Positions 6,050 to 10,947 of a stretch of 10,947 nt of DNA are shown here, one piece after another. Where the stretch lies: assembly GCA_937898375.1 (NCBI GenBank), contig CALEJX010000543.1, positions 1-10,947 of the forward strand, written 5' to 3'. Numbering within the stretch: the first letter of the stretch is position 1; each line of letters starts with the position of its first letter. Origin of the DNA: an uncultured Ruminococcus sp. (GTDB taxonomy: Bacteria; Bacillota; Clostridia; Oscillospirales; Ruminococcaceae). The translations under genes were made by a program, and so were the position numbers. The notes under the pieces were generated by a model. That model was not told the DNA's origin, made no database searches, and saw only the letters and a program-made list of their open reading frames with translations.

Positions 6050-6985
6050 CTAATATTTATAGCTGCTATCTCCCACGAACTCTCTTGCAAGAGAATTTGC
6101 TGGCACGCTTTCAAGTGCCACAGACTCTATCTCCTCGAGGGCTTTGAGCATAGGCAGAAAGCGTTTAAAATCTTTATAGCTTTTGCTTTCACTGCGCAGA
6201 GTATCAAGCAGATAGGTCTTGTATAACGCAGGCTCATAGGCGTGGAAAGTATCCACAGAAAACTCAGCCCTATGCTTATATGGCATTATATACTTGTTCT
6301 CTCCTGCCTCAACGCTGTCGAACATATCGAGGGTCTCAGCCGCACTTCTGCCACGGAAAAGCCCATCTCTGATAAGCCTGCGCATAAGTCTTATATAGCA
6401 AGGGTGCAAAAGCTCACCGTCTTTCATTTCAAGTCGGCTTCTTACGCTGACGTACATACACCTCGCATAGTCCCCCGCCGCACCTGTTACATCAGGGTTA
6501 AGAGCGTGTATGCCCTCAAAAACAACGATATCGTTCTTATCTCGTCTGAGCCTTTCCCCATCACGCCTGCACTGACCTGAAAACTCAAACTTCGGCAGAA
6601 CGACCTCCTCACCGCTGTTTATCATTTCCATATGCTCATATAGAAGCTTTCGGTCTATCCTGTCAGGGGACTCATAGTCAGGCTTACCATTCTCTCCGAT
6701 AGCGGCAGTGAAGCTGTCAGCAGGAAGAAAATAATCGTCCATGGAGATAGTGTGGGTGTGTATCCCCCTGCTGTCAAGTATCTCCTCTATTTTCAGTGCC
6801 GTTGTGGTCTTTCCTGCCCCCGACGGACCAGCAAGAAGCAGTATAGGTTTCTCCTTGTGATGCTCCTCAATGCTGTCTGCAATGGCAATGAGTTTTTCAT
6901 TATATTTTCTGTCGCACTCCTCAACAAATAGTCTTTCGTCCTCTCTGACCTTTCTGTTTATAGCACTGACATGTATCTTTTTCAT
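6050..6985 (-). CDS. Uridine kinase-family P-loop nucleoside kinase
   Basis: A 311-residue protein of the uridine kinase/phosphoribulokinase family. It has a Walker A motif GPSGAGKT (53-60), the base-binding and catalytic MDDYF (82-86), the family segment DYESPDRID (93-101) and EGIH (147-150). It would transfer phosphate from a nucleoside triphosphate to a nucleoside, probably uridine/cytidine, in pyrimidine salvage; the substrate is inferred. It lacks the N-terminal TGS-like region of the longer clostridial nucleoside kinases. The ATG at 6983-6985 is preferred: AAAGGA (complement of 6998-7003) stands 12 bases upstream. An in-frame ATG at 7025-7027 would add 14 atypical residues and lies in a stable hairpin. 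It is probably cotranscribed with the RNase gene 91 bp upstream. Confidence 0.85.
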   Translation of the reverse strand: MKKIHVSAINRKVREDERLFVEECDRKYNEKLIAIADSIEEHHKEKPILLLAGPSGAGKTTTALKIEEILDSRGIHTHTISMDDYFLPADSFTAAIGENGKPDYESPDRIDRKLLYEHMEMINSGEEVVLPKFEFSGQCRRDGERLRRDKNDIVVFEGIHALNPDVTGAAGDYARCMYVSVRSRLEMKDGELLHPCYIRLMRRLIRDGLFRGRSAAETLDMFDSVEAGENKYIMPYKHRAEFSVDTFHAYEPALYKTYLLDTLRSESKSYKDFKRFLPMLKALEEIESVALESVPANSLAREFVGDSSYKY

Positions 6986-7014
6986 TATGTGATTTGTTCC
7001 TTTCGTATGCGTTA

Positions 7015-7047
7015 GGCAACACCGCACAGAAAGCGTGCAGTGTTGCC
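7015..7047 (-). other. Intercistronic hairpin between RNase and kinase genes
   Basis: A 13-bp inverted repeat with one mismatch (7015-7027 with 7035-7047) around a 7-base loop. No T-run follows on either strand, so it is more likely an mRNA processing or stability structure than a terminator. The next gene starts 30 bases later. Confidence 0.45.
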
Positions 7048-7076
7048 CCGTATCTCATATTATATGCACAGCATGG

Positions 7077-8663
7077 TCAATCGTTCCATTTTGCGCAAAG
7101 ATTATTTATAGTGTCGGTAAGCTTTGCAAGGTCTTTATTTGTAAGACCTGAGCTTTTGTTTACCAAAGCCGTCAGCCTGTCAAGAGCGCTGAGCAGGCGC
7201 TGATAATTAGGCGACACACCTGTCTTTTTGACTATCTTTACAGGCGTTGTATTCTTGAACTCACCGCTTATAAGATCAAGCTCAGCACCGCTGTATGGAG
7301 CAAAGGCGTTAAGTCCGAAATCGTTGCGCAAATGCTCTTTATAGGCTTCTGCCACAGAGTCCTCGCCATGGTTGACAAAGACCTTTTTCGGCGGCTTTTC
7401 ATAGCTCTTTATCCACCTGTCAAGACCGTCAACGTCAGCATGACCGCTCACGCCCGGGAGCACAAGTATCTCAGCCCTTACAACGACTTCCTCGCCGAAA
7501 AGCTTCGCAGTTTTTGCACCATCAACAAGGCTTCTGCCAAGGGTATTCATAGCCTGATAGCCCACAAAGAGTATAGTGTTCTCAGGCTTCCAAAGGTTGT
7601 GCTTCAAATGGTGTTTTATTCTTCCTGCTTCGCACATTCCGCTTGCAGAAATTATTATCTTAGGGGTGTCAATAAAGTTTATTGCTCTTGACTCATCGCT
7701 TGTGACGGCGATATTAAGTCCGCTGAAAGTGATAGGGTTTATGCCCTTGTTCACATAAGCCATTGCTTCCTCGTCAAAGCAGGAGTTTTTGTTCTTGTTG
7801 AATATCTGTGTGGCTTCAATAGCAAGTGGGGAGTCAACATAAACAGGGAAATCTCCATGTCCTGTCACCATGTTCTCTGCCTTGATATGCCTTATAAAAT
7901 ACAGCAGTTCCTGCGTTCTGCCAACTGCAAAAGATGGTATAACAAGGTTTCCGCCCCTGTCAAAGGTCTTTTGGATCACCTCTGCAAGGCTCTTTGTATA
8001 GTCCTTCGGCTTTTCGTGGCGGCGATTGCCGTATGTAGACTCCATTACTACATAGTCCGCCTCGGTTATATACTGCGGATCTCTGATAAGAGGCTGGTCT
8101 AAGTTTCCGATATCTCCCGAAAATACTATCTTGCGCTCCTCGCCGTTCTCAGTGAGCCATATCTCGATACTTGACGAGCCAAGGAGGTGACCTGCGTCGA
8201 TAAAGCGTACCTTTATGCCCTCTGATATCTCCGTTATCTCATTGTATGGGTGCGGACAAAGGCAGGCAATAGCCGCTTCTGCGTCTGCCATATCATAGAG
8301 CGGCGACACTTCGCCTGTACCCTTACGCTTGCCCTTTCTGCTTCGCCATTCGGCTTCAAACTCCTGAATATGCGCCGAATCTCTCAGCATTATCTCGCAC
8401 AGATTGCAGGTGGCTTCCGTTGCATGAATCTGCCCTGCAAAGCCCCCTGCCGCCAACAGCGGAAGCAGACCTGAGTGGTCTATATGTGCATGGGTCAGCA
8501 ATACAAAATCTATATTTCCGGGAGGGCAAGGTATCTTCGCATTTTCAAAATAGTCAACGCCCTGTTCCATTCCGAAATCTACCAGAAATCTCTTTCCGCA
8601 GGCTTCTAGATATGTACAGCTTCCCGTTACCTCATGTGTTGCACCGATAAAATTAAGTTTCAT
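7077..8663 (-). CDS. Beta-CASP metallo-beta-lactamase-fold RNase
   Basis: A 528-residue protein of the CPSF/beta-CASP class. The metal-binding motif THAHIDHSG is at 57-65 (H58, H60, D62, H63), with H159 in DAGHLLGS and D184 in SGDIG. The beta-CASP part shows ESTYGNR (208-214), PSFAVGRTQE (243-252) and SGMCEAGR (341-348). VSGHAD (405-410) and VNHGE (430-434) form the C-terminal RNA-specificity (RMMBL) region. All zinc ligands appear present, so an active endo- or exoribonuclease is expected. It is distinct from RNase J. The last 70 residues are charged and helical with no assigned role. GAGGGG (complement of 8673-8678) is 9 bases before the ATG. It is the first gene of the leftward unit and is followed by the kinase. 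Confidence 0.9.
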   Translation of the reverse strand: MKLNFIGATHEVTGSCTYLEACGKRFLVDFGMEQGVDYFENAKIPCPPGNIDFVLLTHAHIDHSGLLPLLAAGGFAGQIHATEATCNLCEIMLRDSAHIQEFEAEWRSRKGKRKGTGEVSPLYDMADAEAAIACLCPHPYNEITEISEGIKVRFIDAGHLLGSSSIEIWLTENGEERKIVFSGDIGNLDQPLIRDPQYITEADYVVMESTYGNRRHEKPKDYTKSLAEVIQKTFDRGGNLVIPSFAVGRTQELLYFIRHIKAENMVTGHGDFPVYVDSPLAIEATQIFNKNKNSCFDEEAMAYVNKGINPITFSGLNIAVTSDESRAINFIDTPKIIISASGMCEAGRIKHHLKHNLWKPENTILFVGYQAMNTLGRSLVDGAKTAKLFGEEVVVRAEILVLPGVSGHADVDGLDRWIKSYEKPPKKVFVNHGEDSVAEAYKEHLRNDFGLNAFAPYSGAELDLISGEFKNTTPVKIVKKTGVSPNYQRLLSALDRLTALVNKSSGLTNKDLAKLTDTINNLCAKWND

Positions 8664-8719
8664 TGCCCTTATCCCCTCGTTTCGTTCATTTTATATGACA
8701 GCTTTGCTATCACACCTTT

Positions 8720-8748
8720 ATTATACCACACTCTCTGTATGATTTCAA
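8720..8748 (-). promoter_or_regulatory. Sigma-A extended -10 promoter of the RNase-kinase operon
   Basis: TTGAAA (complement of 8743-8748), a 17-bp gap, then TGG-TATAAT (the -10 is the complement of 8720-8725), pointing leftward about 57 bp before the RNase start. It is a near-consensus constitutive-type promoter. Confidence 0.7.
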
Positions 8749-8810
8749 GCATTTTGCATAAAAATGTTTGATTATCAGCAATTATTTTGTAAAGTCTGAA
8801 AGAACGTCAA

Positions 8811-8838
8811 GTAATAATGAGGTAAGATACAGCATATA
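8811..8838 (+). promoter_or_regulatory. Possible sigma-E promoter of spoIIID
   Basis: GTAATAAT (8811-8818) matches the sigma-E -35 GTCATATT at 6 of 8 positions, and CATATA (8833-8838) matches CATACA at 5 of 6, with a 14-bp gap. spoIIID is a mother-cell sigma-E target in Bacillus subtilis. The match is suggestive only. Confidence 0.35.
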
Positions 8839-8872
8839 GATTACTACAGAAAAATTTAATGGGGTGTGAACA

Positions 8873-9139
8873 ATGAATGGATCCGAAAAGGAACGATGTG
8901 TGCTGCTGGGAGAATATGTTGCGGCGCACAGAGCCACAGTGCGCTGTGCGGCAAAGGAATTTGGCATAAGCAAATCCACAGTACATAAGGATCTGACAGA
9001 ACGTCTGCCGAAAATCTCTCCTCAGCTTTTCAAAAGCGTAAAAGAGGTCCTTGAGGAAAACAAACGTGAAAGACATATAAGAGGCGGAATAGCGACGAAG
9101 CATAAATATGAACAGCAGCTCAAAAAGACTGCAAAATGA
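8873..9139 (+). CDS. spoIIID: Sporulation transcriptional regulator SpoIIID
   Basis: An 88-residue DNA-binding protein close to B. subtilis SpoIIID in length and sequence. The helix-turn-helix spans about residues 21-46 and contains the hallmark GISKSTVHKDLTERLP. The basic C-terminal part RHIRGGIATKHKYE (about 67-80) matches the second DNA-contacting helix of SpoIIID. In the mother cell it turns many sigma-E genes up or down after engulfment begins. GGGGTG (8861-8866) stands 6 bases before the ATG. It is monocistronic, as expected, between the divergent RNase operon and a convergent HxlR gene. Its presence places the organism in an endospore-forming lineage, though it alone does not prove that the strain sporulates. 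Confidence 0.95.
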   Translation: MNGSEKERCVLLGEYVAAHRATVRCAAKEFGISKSTVHKDLTERLPKISPQLFKSVKEVLEENKRERHIRGGIATKHKYEQQLKKTAK

Positions 9140-9191
9140 AAGGTTTTATAAAACTGGTATTTTTTTATTTCTGCAATTTGACCATATGGAA

Positions 9192-9234
9192 AAAGACTGC
9201 ATTACGACCATTTTCAGGTCGATATGCAGTCTTT
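9192..9234. terminator. Bidirectional terminator between spoIIID and the HxlR gene
   Basis: An 11-bp outer stem (9192-9202 with 9224-9234), a 2x2 internal loop, and a 5-bp inner stem (9205-9209 with 9217-9221). Rightward it ends CTTTAAATTTTT; leftward it ends CTTTTTCC. It closes the convergent pair. Its 5' half matches that of the terminator at 10682 at 17 of 19 bases. Confidence 0.8.
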
Positions 9235-9266
9235 AAATTTTTGCTTATTTTGTATATTATTAAAAT

Positions 9267-9593
9267 TCAATTAAACGACGCCTTATACTCATTGCCCCAC
9301 TTCTCCATAGCGTCTAAAATAGGACGCATGGTCTCGCCAAGGTCACTGAGCGAATACTCTACTCTCGGCGGCACTTCCGCATAAACAGTGCGAACGATTA
9401 TCCCGTCTGATTCCATTGCACGGAGATTTTCCGTAAGTACCTTCTGACTTATTCCTGTCAGTGACTTTTGAAGCTCATTAAACCGCCATGGACGCATACG
9501 CAAATTGCGCAGGATAAGCAATTTCCACTTGTTGCCGATAAGCTGCACAGTTGTTGCTATAGTACATTCAGGCAGATCTTCTTTTTTCGTCAT
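9267..9593 (-). CDS. HxlR-family winged-helix transcriptional regulator
   Basis: A 108-residue protein with the HxlR signature: IGNKWKLLILRNL (19-31), RFNELQKSL (37-45), the recognition helix ISQKVLTENLRAME (48-61), and the wing with PPRVEYSLSDLG (75-86). C10 lies at the place of the N-terminal redox-sensing cysteine of YodB/HypR-type members, so a response to electrophiles, quinones or oxidants is plausible but not shown. GAGGTGA (complement of 9598-9604) precedes the ATG. It is divergent from the gene at 9872, across a 278-bp region with palindromes, which suggests control of that gene and perhaps of itself. Confidence 0.9.
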   Translation of the reverse strand: MTKKEDLPECTIATTVQLIGNKWKLLILRNLRMRPWRFNELQKSLTGISQKVLTENLRAMESDGIIVRTVYAEVPPRVEYSLSDLGETMRPILDAMEKWGNEYKASFN

Positions 9594-9631
9594 ATTATCA
9601 CCTCAATAGTTTCATTTTAAATGTTACATTC

Positions 9632-9660
9632 ATTATAGCATACTACAAGTCAAAAAGCAA
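9632..9660 (-). promoter_or_regulatory. Extended -10 promoter of the HxlR-family gene
   Basis: Leftward TTGCTT (complement of 9655-9660), a 17-bp gap, then TGC-TATAAT (the -10 is the complement of 9632-9637). It is about 40 bp before the start codon. Confidence 0.6.
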
Positions 9661-9727
9661 CACTATATTTGTTCATATAATATTTACAATTATTTTTTTA
9701 CTTGAAAACAACGTTTTTGCGTAAAAC

Positions 9728-9741
9728 TTACCTTTTGGTAA
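9728..9741. promoter_or_regulatory. Candidate upstream operator palindrome
   Basis: TTACC-TTTT-GGTAA, a perfect 5-bp inverted repeat in the intergenic region, about 35 bp upstream of a second palindrome that overlaps the promoter of the rightward gene. It is a possible second HxlR-family binding site; the short arms make this tentative. Confidence 0.35.
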
Positions 9742-9761
9742 CTACCTTACAAAAAAGTGCG

Positions 9762-9793
9762 TACTTTTCAAAGTATAAACTTTGTGATATGAT
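9762..9793 (+). promoter_or_regulatory. Promoter with overlapping operator for the gene at 9872
   Basis: An extended -10 TGA-TATGAT (the -10 at 9788-9793) lies 17 bp after TTTTCA (9765-9770). A perfect palindrome TACTTT-TC-AAAGTA (9762-9775) covers the weak -35. This is where a dimeric HxlR-type regulator could block or recruit polymerase. The regulator assignment rests on the divergent layout. Confidence 0.5.
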
Positions 9794-9871
9794 AAAGTCA
9801 AGGAAAGAGATCAAGCGCTTGTTCTTCCGAAAGTCAAATCCAAACATCAAAACTTTAGGAGGAATAATATA

Positions 9872-10663
9872 ATGAACAAAAATACATTTACATCTGTTAA
9901 GCTCACAAAGGGTGAAGTGAATGTTTACGATTTCGGCGGCATCAAGCTTCACGCATACAAGACAAATGATCTTATCGACGATGAAGTTTTTATCGTTGAG
10001 AAAAACGGCAAGGCTGTTGTTATCGAGTCCCCTTGCTTCTTTGACAACAACACTGAGCTTACCGACTATCTCAAGGACGTTGAGGTGGAGGGTATGCTGG
10101 TGGCATATCATGGTGCAGGTGCAACTTTCCTGCCTGACGTGCCAAAGTATGCAACTCAGAACGCTGTGGAGTATTCAGAAAACGGCGGCGGAAAGGCTCT
10201 TATCAACAACTTCACAGGCGCATTCGGCGATATTTTCGACAAGTCTGTTCACAAGATAACAAACGTTATAGGCGAGGGCAACATCACTATCGGCGGCATT
10301 GATTTTGTTATCAAGCAGACTTCCGAGGCATTTGACGTTGAGATACCTGAGACAAACGCAGTTTACACCCATATGCTGGGGCACGATTGCCACTCTATCG
10401 TTGCAGGGGCAGGTCACGCTGACGCTATCATTGCACAGCTCAAGGATTATATCGCAAAGGGCTATGACCTTATCCTCACTTCCCACTACACGCCGGAGGA
10501 TCTTAAGGACGCTCAGACAAAGATAGACTACCTTGAAAACCTCAAAGCCATTGCCGCAAACTGCACAAGCGCAGAAAGCTTCAAGGCAGAAGTTGAGAAG
10601 CAGTATCCAAACTACAGCGGAGGAAATTATCTTGACATGACCGCAGGATTTTTCTTCGCATAA
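9872..10663 (+). CDS. Metallo-beta-lactamase-like protein lacking the metal motif
   Basis: A 263-residue cytosolic protein with no signal peptide. Its strand pattern resembles an MBL hydrolase: VYDFGGIKLHAYKTN near the N-terminus, a DDEVFIVEKNGKAVVIES hairpin (36-53), then MLVAYHGAGATFL (75-87) where HxHxDH would stand, MLGHDCH (168-174) and LTSHYTPEDL (202-211). Only H80 remains of the first metal motif, so zinc hydrolase activity is doubtful. H171, H174, H182, D184 and H205 could form another site. AGGAGG (9857-9862) stands 9 bases before the ATG, an excellent ribosome binding site. The gene is divergent from the HxlR regulator and is followed by a terminator, so it is a single-gene unit. 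The fold is inferred from pattern, not from a search, and the function is unknown. Confidence 0.75.
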   Translation: MNKNTFTSVKLTKGEVNVYDFGGIKLHAYKTNDLIDDEVFIVEKNGKAVVIESPCFFDNNTELTDYLKDVEVEGMLVAYHGAGATFLPDVPKYATQNAVEYSENGGGKALINNFTGAFGDIFDKSVHKITNVIGEGNITIGGIDFVIKQTSEAFDVEIPETNAVYTHMLGHDCHSIVAGAGHADAIIAQLKDYIAKGYDLILTSHYTPEDLKDAQTKIDYLENLKAIAANCTSAESFKAEVEKQYPNYSGGNYLDMTAGFFFA

Positions 10664-10681
10664 CAGACCTTATAGAAAATC

Positions 10682-10726
10682 AAAAGACTGCATATCGACC
10701 CGAAAAAAGTCGGTATACAGTCTTTT
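10682..10726. terminator. Bidirectional terminator between the MBL-like and TrkH-like genes
   Basis: A long imperfect stem (10682-10698 with 10709-10726; one mismatch and a G-T wobble) around an A-rich loop, ending in TTTTT rightward and TTTT leftward. It closes a convergent pair. The sequence of the 5' arm is nearly the same as at 9191-9209. Confidence 0.8.
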
Positions 10727-10731
10727 TGCCG

Positions 10732-10947
10732 TTAGAATTTTCTTGCTTCCGCTCTTTTGGAGATAAGATCTCTCCATGCAGAGGGGTGGAAAAGTATCAG
10801 CAGAGGGAAAAGTTCCAATCTGCCTGCAAGCATATCGAACATGAAAACGAATTTTGAGAAGATAGAAAAGTTTGCGAAGTTGCCCGCAGGTCCTACCTCC
10901 GCAAGACCAGGTCCCATGTTGTTAAGGGTGGTCAGCACGGCGGTGAA
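10732..10947 (-). CDS. TrkH/KtrB-family potassium transporter, C-terminal end (partial)
   Basis: The last 71 residues of a membrane protein that continues past the right edge. TAVLTTLNNMGPGLAEVGPA is the fourth pore-loop region, with the GPG selectivity-filter glycines. FSKFVFMFDMLAGRLELFPLLILFHP is the typical TrkH/KtrB final membrane segment with the GRLE(L/I)FP signature. It forms the ion-conducting subunit of a Trk/Ktr K+ uptake system and normally works with a TrkA/KtrA nucleotide-binding partner, which is not in this window. The true start lies outside the window. Confidence 0.9.
   Translation of the reverse strand, partial: FTAVLTTLNNMGPGLAEVGPAGNFANFSIFSKFVFMFDMLAGRLELFPLLILFHPSAWRDLISKRAEARKF

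Noticed and set aside
6986..7027. Longer kinase start (ATG at 7025-7027) adding 14 residues.
   Set aside because: The extension lies in a stable hairpin and has no family resemblance; the ATG at 6983-6985 has an upstream AAAGGA and gives a normal N-terminus.

Overview
The window looks like chromosomal DNA of a low-to-moderate GC, endospore-lineage Clostridia, most like the Ruminococcus/Oscillospiraceae group. Reasons: a clear SpoIIID gene, strong AGGAGG-type ribosome binding sites, extended -10 sigma-A promoters, and housekeeping genes of clostridial type. The species cannot be named from the sequence alone.

Left third (1-4055): an accessory DNA-modification locus read leftward. A 659-aa Eco57I-family adenine methyltransferase (623-2602) is followed with no gap by an SF2 helicase that carries an N-terminal GIY-YIG-like nuclease domain (cut by the left edge, 1-622). 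Upstream lies a tyrosine recombinase (2760-3848). The recombinase and its upstream region are bracketed by a perfect 34-bp inverted repeat (2667-2700 and 4015-4048). Each copy has the form of a tyrosine-recombinase core site: two 11-bp inverted arms around a 9-bp asymmetric spacer. Inside the bracketed segment a strong extended -10 promoter (3938-3966) points away from the methyltransferase. Inversion between the repeats would move it to about 2749-2777, pointing into the methyltransferase-helicase operon. This reads as a self-contained DNA switch in which a recombinase flips its own gene together with an outward promoter to turn a restriction-modification-like system on or off. The orientation seen here would be the low-expression one.

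Middle (4056-8760): tandem leftward terminators insulate the switch from a degenerate-GGDEF/intact-EAL protein, a likely c-di-GMP phosphodiesterase. Its gene has its own TTGACT-N17-TAAAAT promoter and a palindrome nearly matching a CcpA cre box. Upstream, a probable two-gene leftward operon encodes a beta-CASP metallo-beta-lactamase-fold RNase and a uridine-kinase-family P-loop kinase.

Right (8761-10947): rightward spoIIID. Then a divergent pair: an HxlR-family regulator (leftward) and a 263-aa protein (rightward) that resembles a metallo-beta-lactamase fold lacking the metal-binding motif. A short palindrome overlaps the promoter of the latter, suggesting control by HxlR. Two related bidirectional terminators (9192-9234 and 10682-10726) close the two convergent junctions. 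The window ends in the C-terminus of a TrkH/KtrB-type potassium transporter subunit. No rRNA, tRNA, CRISPR array or IS element was seen.
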